From positions 1-52,881 of the forward strand of contig JAEUUO010000026.1 in the NCBI GenBank assembly GCA_016787575.1: DNA of 52,881 bases, in the 5' to 3' direction. This stretch comes from Saprospiraceae bacterium. GTDB taxonomy: Bacteria; Bacteroidota; Bacteroidia; Chitinophagales; Saprospiraceae. How positions within the stretch are numbered: position 1 is the first letter of the stretch; each line of letters opens with the position of its first letter. A program made the position numbers and the translations under genes. The notes under the pieces are model-generated. The model had not been told where the DNA came from. It worked only from the letters and a program-made list of their open reading frames with translations, and made no database searches. This document shows, one piece after another, positions 1 to 9,566 of this stretch.

Positions 1-1
1 C

Positions 2-1351
2 GATTGCGATGACCGGGGCTTGCAGGCAGTGGAATTATGGGTAACAGATATCAATGGGAATACATCGTTCTGCAGGACATTTATAGATGTACAGGATAAT
101 CTGGGATTTTGTCCACCGAATATCAAGAACTCAAATGTAGAAGGGATCATAAGTACGGAGAAAGATGACCGAGTACAAAATGTATCGATCAACTTGGTGA
201 ACAGTGGATTGAATGAAGTGAAGACAGATATCGAAGGGAAATATTCATTTTTACAGGTGCCCAATGGCAAACAACTCGAACTGATTCCGTCAAAAACGGA
301 CGGATGGTTGAATGGAGTAAGTACGGCAGATATAGTAAAAATCCAAAGACACATTTTAGGATTGGAACCTTTGAGTAGTGCCTATAAAATGATAGCAGCG
401 GATGTAAATCGAAGTGGAAGTATTACTGCAAAGGATATTTCAGAATTGAGAAGATTAATTTTAGGCATTACAGATGAAATTGACGGCAATACCAGTTGGC
501 GATTTGTCCACAGGCTCTATGCATTCAATGATATTGCCAATTGTTTATCTGAAAAGTTTCCTGAATCTTATTGGATGAAGCCTTTGGTTTCAGACATGAA
601 TCTTGATTTTTATGCGATTAAAACGGGAGATGTAACAAATAATGCTGTTACAAAAGGATTTACTAGTGTATCAGGTCGCAGCAATAAAGTACTTGAATTG
701 AGTATTGAAGACAGCAAGCTTAAAAAAGATCAGATAGAACTCATTGAATTTAAAATAACGAATGGATCGGAATTTACAGCATTGCAATTTACATTGGAAT
801 GGGATCCACACCAATTGGAATTTGAAGACCTTGAGGGCAATTCCCAATTGAAGATTAGAGATGAACATTTTTCTTTAATCCATGTAGATGAAGGTAAAAT
901 TAGTTTTAGCTGGAATGGAGACTTGCCAAATACAGATTGTTTGTTCAAGTTAAAAGTTAGAGCAAAACAAACCATGAAATTATCTGAAGGATTTCATTTA
1001 AGTTCAAGTATAACGCCGGCACTATCTGTATTAAAGGAAAATGCCGAAGAAGGTCAGGTTTCTTTAAATTTCAAGGGAATTTTGAGCCAGGGGTTTGTAG
1101 TACTGCAAAACGAACCGAATCCATGGAATAAGGAAACTACAATTGGTTTGTGGATGCCTGAAGAAGGAACGGTTGGCTTTAGTGTATATGATTTATACGG
1201 TAAATTGTATTTGAAGCAAGAACTAATACTCGGAAAGGGATATCAAAAAATTAATTTGGACCAATCCAGTTTTGATCAAATGGGTGTTTACTATTACCAA
1301 TTGGATTATCAAAATCAAACAGAGACCAGGAAAATGATTCTGATTAAATAA
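2..1351 (+). CDS. Dockerin/cohesin-like T9SS-sorted protein (5' truncated by window)
   Basis: The frame is open to the left edge (codons from base 2), so the true start lies outside the window; a TTG at base 20 is only an internal codon. About residues 90-155 form a dockerin-like pair of helices, with motifs STADIVKIQRHILG and AADVNRSGSITAKD. A stretch near bases 680-1030 looks like a cohesin-type beta sandwich (ALQFTLEWDPHQLEF). The C-terminus has a T9SS sorting domain starting at NEPNPWNKETT and ending MILIK. The protein is therefore probably exported through the outer membrane and attached or released at the surface. In this phylum such modules usually follow long repeat-rich adhesin-like regions, which would lie upstream. 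Ligand and exact role are unknown. A strong hairpin terminator follows. Confidence 0.8.
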   Translation, partial: DCDDRGLQAVELWVTDINGNTSFCRTFIDVQDNLGFCPPNIKNSNVEGIISTEKDDRVQNVSINLVNSGLNEVKTDIEGKYSFLQVPNGKQLELIPSKTDGWLNGVSTADIVKIQRHILGLEPLSSAYKMIAADVNRSGSITAKDISELRRLILGITDEIDGNTSWRFVHRLYAFNDIANCLSEKFPESYWMKPLVSDMNLDFYAIKTGDVTNNAVTKGFTSVSGRSNKVLELSIEDSKLKKDQIELIEFKITNGSEFTALQFTLEWDPHQLEFEDLEGNSQLKIRDEHFSLIHVDEGKISFSWNGDLPNTDCLFKLKVRAKQTMKLSEGFHLSSSITPALSVLKENAEEGQVSLNFKGILSQGFVVLQNEPNPWNKETTIGLWMPEEGTVGFSVYDLYGKLYLKQELILGKGYQKINLDQSSFDQMGVYYYQLDYQNQTETRKMILIK

Positions 1352-1389
1352 TGGCATGTAGTATCAAGAATTCTTTAATTAAATAAGAT

Positions 1390-1423
1390 GAAAGGCCTTT
1401 TCAATGAAAGGCCTTTCCTTTTT
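1390..1423 (+). terminator. Rho-independent terminator
   Basis: An 11-bp perfect stem GAAAGGCCTTT/AAAGGCCTTTC with a 6-nt loop TCAATG is followed by CTTTTT. It lies 39 bp after the stop of the dockerin/T9SS gene. It separates that gene from the M36 peptidase gene. Confidence 0.85.
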
Positions 1424-1585
1424 AAACTGGATTACAAATCACCAGGCAACTGTAAAACACATGCAATTGATTATCAAATAAATATAAATTATAAATATAA
1501 TATATGTTTATTAAGTATAACATATATTACATTGTATTTCAATATTATATAATTTAAAATATATTAATATGTAAATTATTATTAA

Positions 1586-1593
1586 TATATTTG
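1586..1593 (+). promoter_or_regulatory. Putative -7 promoter box TATATTTG
   Basis: Matches the Bacteroidota consensus TAnnTTTG, 38 bp before the M36 peptidase start, at the end of an extremely AT-rich stretch (about 1460-1600). No clear -33 TTG was seen at the usual spacing. Confidence 0.45.
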
Positions 1594-1631
1594 TAGATTA
1601 AAATAGGTCTTGTAAATAACAACTACTCGGT

Positions 1632-4600
1632 ATGAATACAGGTCAATTCAAATGGGCTATTTGCGTTTTATTTCTTTTTTATACGCTATCCGGAAGTATT
1701 TTTAGTCAACAACTTAGTTCATGGACCTTGAATGATTTACAGTTAAAAATCAAGGATCCACTTTTTAGTAATGAAACTTTTCGAATTTCCAGTCAATATT
1801 TGGATGAGCACACTGGAATCCGACACCTGTACTTAAATCAATTTATAAAATCCATTGAAATAATTCCAAGTGATGTAGCTTTTCATTTTGATTCGAGGGA
1901 TCAATTAATATATACAACCGGTTCTTATATTTCTAATCCGGAGGCACGCTTGCTTTTTAAGGATTTTAAAATAAAAGCTGATCAAATTATCTTGCATTTA
2001 TTTAGAATTAAATCTATTGAAATAAACGCAGCAGACATTTTATTTTCAAGATCTTCTTCAAAAACCGGGGATGAAGTTTCAATCAATGTAAAGAAATTTC
2101 CAGGTGATCAAATGTCCATAAAGGAAGTTTATTTTCTTGATAGCAACAAAAAATTAATACCTGCTTTTCTTATAAATTGGAAGCGCAAAAGCGAGCATGA
2201 ATGGTTGCAACTTTTTTTAAATGCAATCGATGGAAATCTTCTTGCAGAATACAATCAATTAAATAGCTGTGATTTTGAACACATGACTTTTACAAGTAAA
2301 AGTTTATTTCAAATCCAAAAGCAAGAAGAAACTATTTTACCTGCTGGCAATTACCGGGTTTTACCAATGCCAATTGAAAGCCCAATTCATGGTTCACGGG
2401 ATCTTGTAAATCAACCGTGGTTAAAAGCAAGCAATGCAAGTCCATTTACCTGGCATGGCGATGGAAATTTTCTTTATTATGCCAGCCGGGGCAATAATGT
2501 AGACGCATATGAAGACAGCGATGGAGATGATCAAGCCACAGGAGGAGACGCAGCACGCGCTTATGGTGGATCTCAATTAAATTTTGATTTTAGTTACGAC
2601 CCAAACTTAACACCACTACAAAATAAAAATGCAAGTGTAACCAATTTGTTTTATTGGTGTAATCTAATGCACGATGTTTGGTATCAGTATGGTTTTCATG
2701 AACAAGCTGGAAATTTTCAAATAAATAATAATGGAAAAGGTGGATTGGGAAATGATTATGTTATTGCTGAAGCGATTGATTTGATTAATAGCGCAAGAAA
2801 CAATGCAAATTTCGGAACGCCCATAGATGGTTATCCAGGAGTAATGCAACTTTATGCATGGCAAGTTCCTGTACAAGATCATATGTTGATTGAATCGCCT
2901 GTTTCGATTTCTGGCAAATATACATATGTACATACCCCAATCAGTCCGATTATCTACGCTCCAATTTCAAAGCAGATCATCTTGGTAAATGATGGCTCAA
3001 CCTATCCCAGTTATGCATGTAACAGCTTGATAAATGCAGCAGAAGTAAATGGAAAAATAGCCATGGTAGATAAGGGAATCTGTTCATTTACTGGAAAAAT
3101 GTCCAGGATTCAAACAGCAGGAGCGGTCGCAGTCATTGTTTGCAACAATGACAATAACCCTCCATCTGGATTTGGTGGTTGGACCAATGGCTTGACAATA
3201 CCTGCAATCATGCTTTCAAAAAGTGATTGCCAAAAAATAAAAATTGAACTGAATAAAGGGGTATATGCTACGATCATGCCAAGTTCTAAAATTGAATTTA
3301 AAGTAAATCAGAAGTCTTATGTGTTTTCAAGAACTTCATTTGGGCCGCTTATTCCAAATTTAAGTTCAAGCATGGTTCAAGCAATGGATAATTACAACAT
3401 GCTTACAGATGCTTGTGATTTTATTACAAACGGAAATCAATTAACAGGTAAAATTGCAATCATAGATGAAGGAAATTGCGAATTGACTTACAAAGCATAT
3501 CAAGCTCAAAATTACGGTGCCATTGCTGTGGTAATTTGTAAGCAAAATACAGGCTATCCTGATTCCATTCCAAAAGGAAGTTATGGGCAATATCTTCAAA
3601 TTCCATTGATTGAATTGAGCAAAGCGGATTGTCAGGAAATCAAATTGATTCCATCACCGACAGGTCAGTTTGTTAATCAAACTCCTCAGTTATTAGATGG
3701 AGATTTGGATGCAGGAATTATTTGTCATGAGTACGCGCACGGCATAAGCAATCGACTTACAGGAGGTCCTGCCAATGTTTCTTGTCTGAACAATGCAGAG
3801 CAAATGGGCGAGGGTTGGAGTGATTATTTTGGATTGGTAATGACCATGAAGTCAACAGACCTTCCATACCAAAATAGAGGAATGGGAGTCTATGCAAGTG
3901 GTCACCCAATAACTGGAGTTGGAGTGAGACCTTATCCTTACAATGTTGACCGTGCGATAAATCCTGCAAATTATAGTCAATTGTCAGACATGGTTAAAAT
4001 TTCTCAGCCACATGGAATCGGATACATTTGGTGTTCGATGATCTGGGATATGACCTGGGCTTTTATATCACACTATGGTTTCGAACCTGATATTTACAAT
4101 GCCAATTCTTCAAAAGGTAATACCATGGCCTACAGACTTGTTGTCGAAGGTCTAAAATTGCAAGCCTGTTCACCAGGATTCGTCGATGGGCGAAATGCCA
4201 TTTTAAAGGCGGACAGTATTTTGTATGGTGGCGTACATTCTTGTTTAATCTGGAATTGTTTTGCCAGACGCGGATTGGGATTTAGTGCAAATCAGGGAAG
4301 TAGTTCAAGACGCGACGACGGGACAGCTGCTTCTGATTTGCCTTCAAGCTGTAATTTTATGTCGGACGCAGAATTGTTTTCTTCTGTTTTTTTAGCAGAT
4401 TATGAATTGGACTTATTGGCTCAGGCTCGCGAAAACTCAATCATTCTAAATTGGAAATTGGACCCGTTTTATCAGAATAAAAGCTTTTCAATAGTTAGAC
4501 GCCAGGGAAATTCAAAAACTGAAAAAATTATTTACCAATCAAAAACAGCTTCAGAAACACGCTTTGAATTTGAAGATGTGAATGTTGTAAAGAATGAAAA

Positions 4601-4931
4601 TTATTTTTATCAATTGCAAATAAATGATCATGTTGAAATGATTGCACATTCGGATTGGATCAAATGCAAATTAGAGATGGTTGACAATGCGTTTGCAATT
4701 TATCCAAATCCTGTTTCAGACATTCTTTATATAAACACAGAATCAAAGTATTATGGCCCTTTGGAATTAAAATTATTCAGTCATTCTCTTCAATTAATCG
4801 AAATGAGCAGATTCATTTATGAAAAGGGAGATGAGATTAGATTAAGTTGCAATGGTTTGCAACAAGGAGTTTATTTTATTCAATTAAAGTCCGGAAGCGA
4901 ATACAAGACATATAAGTTTGTTAAAATTTAA
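1632..4931 (+). CDS. Secreted M36 (fungalysin-type) metallopeptidase with two PA domains and T9SS sorting domain
   Basis: Predicted extracellular zinc endopeptidase. Residues 1-25 form a signal peptide ending near SIFSQQ. The zinc site is H699-E-Y-A-H703 in HEYAHGISNR, with a third ligand, Glu727, in QMGEGWSDYF; both motifs are typical of M36 peptidases. Two protease-associated (PA) domains lie upstream of the catalytic motif at about residues 440-545 and 570-676, each with the GAxAVxVC core (GAVAVIVCNN; GAIAVVICKQ). The C-terminus carries a T9SS sorting domain beginning FAIYPNPVSD. The length (1099 aa) exceeds fungal fungalysins because of the PA insertions and sorting domain. All catalytic residues are present, so activity is expected; the substrate is unknown. 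Transcribed alone after a terminator. Confidence 0.9.
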   Translation: MNTGQFKWAICVLFLFYTLSGSIFSQQLSSWTLNDLQLKIKDPLFSNETFRISSQYLDEHTGIRHLYLNQFIKSIEIIPSDVAFHFDSRDQLIYTTGSYISNPEARLLFKDFKIKADQIILHLFRIKSIEINAADILFSRSSSKTGDEVSINVKKFPGDQMSIKEVYFLDSNKKLIPAFLINWKRKSEHEWLQLFLNAIDGNLLAEYNQLNSCDFEHMTFTSKSLFQIQKQEETILPAGNYRVLPMPIESPIHGSRDLVNQPWLKASNASPFTWHGDGNFLYYASRGNNVDAYEDSDGDDQATGGDAARAYGGSQLNFDFSYDPNLTPLQNKNASVTNLFYWCNLMHDVWYQYGFHEQAGNFQINNNGKGGLGNDYVIAEAIDLINSARNNANFGTPIDGYPGVMQLYAWQVPVQDHMLIESPVSISGKYTYVHTPISPIIYAPISKQIILVNDGSTYPSYACNSLINAAEVNGKIAMVDKGICSFTGKMSRIQTAGAVAVIVCNNDNNPPSGFGGWTNGLTIPAIMLSKSDCQKIKIELNKGVYATIMPSSKIEFKVNQKSYVFSRTSFGPLIPNLSSSMVQAMDNYNMLTDACDFITNGNQLTGKIAIIDEGNCELTYKAYQAQNYGAIAVVICKQNTGYPDSIPKGSYGQYLQIPLIELSKADCQEIKLIPSPTGQFVNQTPQLLDGDLDAGIICHEYAHGISNRLTGGPANVSCLNNAEQMGEGWSDYFGLVMTMKSTDLPYQNRGMGVYASGHPITGVGVRPYPYNVDRAINPANYSQLSDMVKISQPHGIGYIWCSMIWDMTWAFISHYGFEPDIYNANSSKGNTMAYRLVVEGLKLQACSPGFVDGRNAILKADSILYGGVHSCLIWNCFARRGLGFSANQGSSSRRDDGTAASDLPSSCNFMSDAELFSSVFLADYELDLLAQARENSIILNWKLDPFYQNKSFSIVRRQGNSKTEKIIYQSKTASETRFEFEDVNVVKNENYFYQLQINDHVEMIAHSDWIKCKLEMVDNAFAIYPNPVSDILYINTESKYYGPLELKLFSHSLQLIEMSRFIYEKGDEIRLSCNGLQQGVYFIQLKSGSEYKTYKFVKI

Positions 4932-4956
4932 TCCAATTATATACCTCCTGCTGAAT

Positions 4957-6318
4957 TTATCTTATCAATAAGTTATCATCAATCTGTTTCACACCTGCAT
5001 TGATATTTAAAATACTGTGGATATTAAAATACATACGGTAATTGAAAAATTTTATATCTTTTATTTCGTAATGAGTCAGTTCACCAGCTAAAAATACGCC
5101 TGGCATAACTTCCGTGTTGTGCACCATACGTTGAACCTGATTTACATAATCAGATAAACTCAAATTGATTTGTTCTTCAATAGCTTGTTTTAGTTTATTC
5201 TGTGCAATGCCTTTTACCAGTGAAAAAATTATTTTATCCATTTTTGGGCCGCTTACAGGTTTTAACTTCAAATGTTCAAGTTGTATGCTTTTTGAATCAA
5301 TTTGATAAACAGGATCAAAAAATAAATCCATTTTTCCTTTATATGCCCCGCTAAGTTCCAGGTGAATAATCATTGTTTGATTCAATCCTTCCATTTGAAT
5401 TTTTTTTACAGTAAGCTGGCTGATACCTGAACCGAACGTCTGGTTTTCTATATTCTCACGAACCATTTGTTCAATATAAGGTATTGGAATTCTTGATTGA
5501 ATATCAAAAGTTGAAGTATTTTCAAAAAAAGGTCTTATTGAAAAGTTCAGTTCATTTTCTAAATCTACCGGACGCGTTTCTGAAATAACCGATTCAAAAT
5601 AGATCATGCAAGGGATCACTAATTCAGAGGCAGTCATAGACATTGGGCCAAGCGCAATTTCTTGTGGACTGGCAAAAATATGGATGATGCTGTCTTCAGT
5701 GGAAAATAATGCTTTTTTAAAATATTTAGTAATTGAATTTTTTATTTGATCCAGTTTAACGTTTTTTTGAATGGTTTCATCTATGGCAGTACATATTACC
5801 GTTTTGTATTTTTTAATCAGAAAATTTGAAATTTGTTCAATTGGCAGAGACAAGCCAACGATGTTTAAAATTGGTTTAGAAATCCATCGGTGAGTAAGCA
5901 ATTCTGTTTTATTTAACAGTTGATCCTGAAAGATATCAATGCTTGTGGATAATTGAATTTCGATTTCAGCTTTTGCTTTTAATTTGCTTAAAATTCCCTT
6001 CGGACTAATTTCAATTTGCAATGGAATGGAATAAATAAGTGCATTGTTAATAGTCTGAATGTCAAGCGGACCTGAAATTTTGGTTTGTATCTTATAATCT
6101 TCGTCAAAAGTAAATCCTTCACTAAATGAATTTGTAACTACTTTATTAATAACCCGGTTTAATTCAGTTCTTGAAATCTTTACGGGGAGGTTTAAATTCG
6201 ATGTCATAAGAATGGGAGCTGTGCTGTTGATTTCATTTTGTGCCGGAAGCAATTTTTTACTACAATGGAATTGAATGGATATTAAAGCTAATGTTAAAAT
6301 AAGATAGATTCTATTCAT
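4957..6318 (-). CDS. DUF4403-like lipoprotein
   Basis: The N-terminus MNRIYLILTLALISIQFHCSKK has a short hydrophobic core and Cys19 in a lipobox-like position, so it is probably an outer-membrane or periplasmic lipoprotein. The rest is a beta-rich protein of 453 aa resembling the DUF4403 family in length and pattern: an N-terminal LNRVINKV segment, a TELLTHRWISKPIL segment, and repeated alternating hydrophobic strands. Function is not known; DUF4403 proteins resemble lipid-binding tubular folds only by distant inference. It is convergent with the M36 gene (25-bp gap) and stands apart from acs by 105 bp. The family call is moderately sure. Confidence 0.6.
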   Translation of the reverse strand: MNRIYLILTLALISIQFHCSKKLLPAQNEINSTAPILMTSNLNLPVKISRTELNRVINKVVTNSFSEGFTFDEDYKIQTKISGPLDIQTINNALIYSIPLQIEISPKGILSKLKAKAEIEIQLSTSIDIFQDQLLNKTELLTHRWISKPILNIVGLSLPIEQISNFLIKKYKTVICTAIDETIQKNVKLDQIKNSITKYFKKALFSTEDSIIHIFASPQEIALGPMSMTASELVIPCMIYFESVISETRPVDLENELNFSIRPFFENTSTFDIQSRIPIPYIEQMVRENIENQTFGSGISQLTVKKIQMEGLNQTMIIHLELSGAYKGKMDLFFDPVYQIDSKSIQLEHLKLKPVSGPKMDKIIFSLVKGIAQNKLKQAIEEQINLSLSDYVNQVQRMVHNTEVMPGVFLAGELTHYEIKDIKFFNYRMYFNIHSILNINAGVKQIDDNLLIR

Positions 6319-6423
6319 AAATCTTTTTAAGGAAATTAATTCAAAATACTTGGAAACATATTAAAGAACGAACAGTTTAATATTTCAAGTCTGCATCATT
6401 GCATAATAAATGAAGCTGTGTAG

Positions 6424-8340
6424 TTAAATGATTCGATTGGCAATGATTTCATCAACTACACCAGGATCCAATAAGGTTGAGGTATCTCCTAATTCATGCA
6501 ACTCACCACAGGCAATTTTTCTTAGTATTCTACGCATGATTTTACCACTTCTAGTCTTGGGTAGACCTTTGACAATTTGGATTTTATCTGCTTTGGCTAT
6601 AGGGCCAATATGAGTTTGTATGTGTTCATTAATTCCAGCTTTCAGTTGCTCGTAATTAGAATTTGTTCCATTGTATATTACAAATGCATATATGGCTTGT
6701 CCTTTAATAGGGTGCGGATATCCCACTACAGCGCTTTCAGTGACGTCTTCAAGACTGTTGACTGCATTTTCAACCTCTGCAGTGCCTATGCGATGTCCAC
6801 TAATTTTTAATACATCATCCACTCTTCCAGTAATTCGGTATAATCCGTTTTCATCCCTTTTGGCCCCGTCTCCTGAAAAATAAAGGTCTTCAAAACGATC
6901 GAAATAATTTTTTCTAAACCGTTCATGATCTCCATAGGTAGTTCGCAACATGCCGGGCCAGGGAAATTTGATACATAAAAATCCATCGATTTCATGTTCT
7001 GAAATTTCTTGGCCATCATCCGTAACAAGACAGGCCTGGATACCCGGTAACGGAAGTGTTGCAAAACTTGGTTTTTGAGGTGTTACGCCGGCAAGATTGG
7101 AAATCAGGATTCCTCCAGTTTCAGTTTGCCACCAGGTGTCTACAATTGGACAGTTGGAATGTCCAACATGTTCTGAATACCATTCCCAGGCTTCTTCATT
7201 AATGGGTTCACCAACAGAACCTAGGACTTTGAGACTGTCTAATTTCTTGTTTTCAAACCAGGTTTCACCAAAACTCATCAAACTCCTTATAGCAGTTGGG
7301 GCAGTATACAGTATGTTTACTTGAAATTTGTCAATGATGTCCCAAAGTCTGCCCGGATCAGGCCAGGTTGGGATTCCTTCATAAAGGAGTGTTGTTGCGC
7401 CTGCGCAAAGAGGTCCGTAAACAATGTAACTGTGTCCGGTAATCCAACCAATGTCTGCTGTACAAAAATGGATTTGTTTTTTCTTATATTGAAATACGTT
7501 TACAAAACTGTAACATGCATAAATCATATATCCCGCACAGGTATGGACAACTCCTTTTGGTTTTCCAGTAGAACCGGATGTATACAGAATAAATAACATG
7601 TCTTCTGCGTCCATTGGTTCGGGAGCTGTAGATACTGAGTGCAAAGAATTGATTTTAGTTAATTCTTCATGCCACCAAAAATCTCGACCTTCCAGCATGT
7701 TTATTTTAGAATGGGTACGTTGATAAACAATTTGGGTTTTAACAGTTGGACATTGCAACAATGCTTCATCTACAATAGCTTTTAATTCAATTGTTTTAGG
7801 GCCTCTGAATGCACCATCGCAACTAATGACACAACTTACCTGAGCATCCTGAATTCGATCAATCAAACTTTGAGCACTGAATCCACCAAATACGACATTG
7901 TGTATTGCGCCTATTCGTGCACAAGCTAGCATAGCTATAACCAATTCGGGAATCATTCCCATATAAATACAAACGCGATCTCCTTTTTGAACTCCGTGCC
8001 TTTTTAAAACTGCCGCAAATTCACAAACGGTTTGATGCAATTCTTTATATGTGATGATTCGTTCGTTTTCTAATGGGTCATTGGCTTCCCATATTATTGC
8101 AGGCTGATCCATTTTTGATTCTAAATGCCTGTCAATACAGTTTTCTGTGATATTCAGTTTTGCACCTTCAAACCATTTAATTCTGGGTTCTTTAAAATTC
8201 CATGACAATACTTGATCCCATTTTTTAGAAAATTTAAAATGCGATGCAATTTCGGACCAAAACCCAATGGGGTCTTCAATACTTTTAGCATATTGCTGAT
8301 CATAGTCGGATCTGGTTTGAATTTGAAACGGATAAGGCAT
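6424..8340 (-). CDS. acs: Acetyl-CoA synthetase (AMP-forming)
   Basis: Converts acetate, ATP and CoA to acetyl-CoA through acetyl-AMP, in the cytoplasm. The length (638 aa) is normal. The N-terminal ACAS domain includes EDPIGFWSEIA. The AMP-binding P-loop-like motif is YTSGSTGKPKGVVHT. The substrate-pocket region contains VDTWWQTETGG, and the hinge and C-terminal domain contain GRVDDVLKISGHRIGTAE. The regulatory acetylated lysine falls at K600 in KTRSGKIMRRILR. All signature motifs are intact. It appears to be a single-gene unit, with a TATCTTTG promoter box just upstream. It supplies acetyl-CoA to central metabolism and to the acetyl-CoA carboxylase whose subunits are encoded further along. 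Confidence 0.96.
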   Translation of the reverse strand: MPYPFQIQTRSDYDQQYAKSIEDPIGFWSEIASHFKFSKKWDQVLSWNFKEPRIKWFEGAKLNITENCIDRHLESKMDQPAIIWEANDPLENERIITYKELHQTVCEFAAVLKRHGVQKGDRVCIYMGMIPELVIAMLACARIGAIHNVVFGGFSAQSLIDRIQDAQVSCVISCDGAFRGPKTIELKAIVDEALLQCPTVKTQIVYQRTHSKINMLEGRDFWWHEELTKINSLHSVSTAPEPMDAEDMLFILYTSGSTGKPKGVVHTCAGYMIYACYSFVNVFQYKKKQIHFCTADIGWITGHSYIVYGPLCAGATTLLYEGIPTWPDPGRLWDIIDKFQVNILYTAPTAIRSLMSFGETWFENKKLDSLKVLGSVGEPINEEAWEWYSEHVGHSNCPIVDTWWQTETGGILISNLAGVTPQKPSFATLPLPGIQACLVTDDGQEISEHEIDGFLCIKFPWPGMLRTTYGDHERFRKNYFDRFEDLYFSGDGAKRDENGLYRITGRVDDVLKISGHRIGTAEVENAVNSLEDVTESAVVGYPHPIKGQAIYAFVIYNGTNSNYEQLKAGINEHIQTHIGPIAKADKIQIVKGLPKTRSGKIMRRILRKIACGELHELGDTSTLLDPGVVDEIIANRII

Positions 8341-8352
8341 CGCTATTTTTTA

Positions 8353-8360
8353 CAAAGATA
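8353..8360 (-). promoter_or_regulatory. Putative -7 promoter box TATCTTTG for acs
   Basis: A TAnnTTTG match on the minus strand (plus-strand caaagata), 12 bp upstream of the acs ATG, which implies a very short leader. No convincing -33 TTG was seen. Confidence 0.5.
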
Positions 8361-8444
8361 AAAATCCAAGCTATTTAAACTTTATAAGAAATTTATTCAA
8401 TTTCATAAAATCCTAACAAAAGGATTTTGAAGGTCCTAATCGCG

Positions 8445-8543
8445 TTAAATAATTTTTAATAAAAACATGAATCCACAACCCATTATAAATAAAGGAATAT
8501 TTATGTTTAATTTCCAATCCACCTTTATTAATTCTTTGTCCAT
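8445..8543 (-). CDS. Candidate small membrane peptide (32 aa)
   Basis: ATG at 8543 to TAA at 8445, overlapping the last 16 bases of the upstream hydroxylase gene in another frame. It encodes a polar Lys-containing start (MDKELIKVDWK) followed by a hydrophobic stretch (IPLFIMGCGFMFLL) ending KII. The overlap and the single-helix pattern suit a translationally coupled membrane peptide. A chance frame in AT-rich sequence is equally possible. No homologue recognised. Confidence 0.2.
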   Translation of the reverse strand: MDKELIKVDWKLNINIPLFIMGCGFMFLLKII

Positions 8544-9418
8544 AATTTCTTACCCGCAGCCTTTATAGGTTCTGTAATTTGTGAAAAAAATCCTCTTGGA
8601 AATTTTTCAATATTTTCAAATCCTAATTTTTCATCGCGTCCATTGGAAGGCATGTATACTGTGCCATACAAATAGTCCCAAATACTCAAACTGAGTCCAT
8701 AATTTACACCATAAGATCCTTTTGGTAAATGTTCAGCATGATGCCATATATGCATTTGCGGTGAATTGAAAATATACTGAAGTGGTCCAAGTGGTAGGTA
8801 AATATTCGAATGATTGAGATGCCCAATTGCCAATGCAAAAATATGTACTATAAAAAAATCAGTTAAACCGAATCCAATCATTGCCAAAGGAATGTATTCT
8901 AAAGTTCGGTAAACAATGGTTTCCATAAAATGATAACGCAGATGTGCTGCAAATCCCATTTGTTGTACCGAATGATGTACTTTGTGAAATTCCCATAAAA
9001 AAGGTACGCGATGTAACAACCTATGAATATTCCATTGGATAAAATCGCGCAGAATAAACATGGTTAATAATTTAAGCCAAAGTGGCCATCCGCCAATTTC
9101 AAGTGCGACCAGATTTTGAATGCCAAACCAGGATAAAAATTGATTAAATCCTTTGACGATTACATCTGAGAATGCATTGTAAACGATTAATGAAAAGATG
9201 AAAAAATTAAAGAACATGTAAAAAGCATCCAACCAAAAATCTTCCCGGAAACGTGCTTGATTTTTTCTCCACGGAAATATAAGCTCAAGGCTAAAAGCAA
9301 ACAGGGACAGCCCTATGAGCCAATAAAAATAATTGTTCCAACTTGGATTGCTGATTTCATTAACAAGATAGCTCCAATACGATTGGTAAGCATTTTTTAT
9401 AGTTTCGAGATAAGACAT
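8528..9418 (-). CDS. Fatty acid hydroxylase / sterol desaturase superfamily membrane protein
   Basis: An integral membrane di-iron oxygenase family member of 296 aa. The histidine clusters expected to bind iron are present: H132xxxH136 (HRLLH), H145xxH148H149 (HKVHH) and H223xxH226H227 (HIWHH), plus His200/His203 in GHLNHSN. Several hydrophobic helices flank them (about residues 30-50, 65-85 and 112-128). The family hydroxylates or desaturates lipids such as fatty acids, carotenoids or sterols; the substrate here cannot be assigned. The gene has its own TATATTTG promoter and is divergent from the four-helix membrane protein gene at 9567. Confidence 0.88.
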   Translation of the reverse strand: MSYLETIKNAYQSYWSYLVNEISNPSWNNYFYWLIGLSLFAFSLELIFPWRKNQARFREDFWLDAFYMFFNFFIFSLIVYNAFSDVIVKGFNQFLSWFGIQNLVALEIGGWPLWLKLLTMFILRDFIQWNIHRLLHRVPFLWEFHKVHHSVQQMGFAAHLRYHFMETIVYRTLEYIPLAMIGFGLTDFFIVHIFALAIGHLNHSNIYLPLGPLQYIFNSPQMHIWHHAEHLPKGSYGVNYGLSLSIWDYLYGTVYMPSNGRDEKLGFENIEKFPRGFFSQITEPIKAAGKKLWTKN

Positions 9419-9461
9419 AGTTCCTAATTATTTATTATGGTTTAGTTCTGTTTTGATTGTC

Positions 9462-9469
9462 CAAATATA
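9462..9469 (-). promoter_or_regulatory. Putative -7 promoter box TATATTTG for the hydroxylase gene
   Basis: A minus-strand TAnnTTTG match (plus-strand caaatata), 43 bp upstream of the ATG at 9418. It forms a divergent pair with the plus-strand box at 9531. Confidence 0.45.
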
Positions 9470-9530
9470 TAAGAAAAAGACAATACCTTATGCCTGATAA
9501 TTATTTTTATAAAATTATACTCGCTTCATT

Positions 9531-9538
9531 TATCTTTG
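9531..9538 (+). promoter_or_regulatory. Putative -7 promoter box TATCTTTG
   Basis: A TAnnTTTG match 28 bp before the ATG at 9567, giving a leader of about 20 bases. The -33 element is not clear. Confidence 0.5.
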
Positions 9539-9566
9539 GTAATTATTTTAAAAAAAATACAAGACT

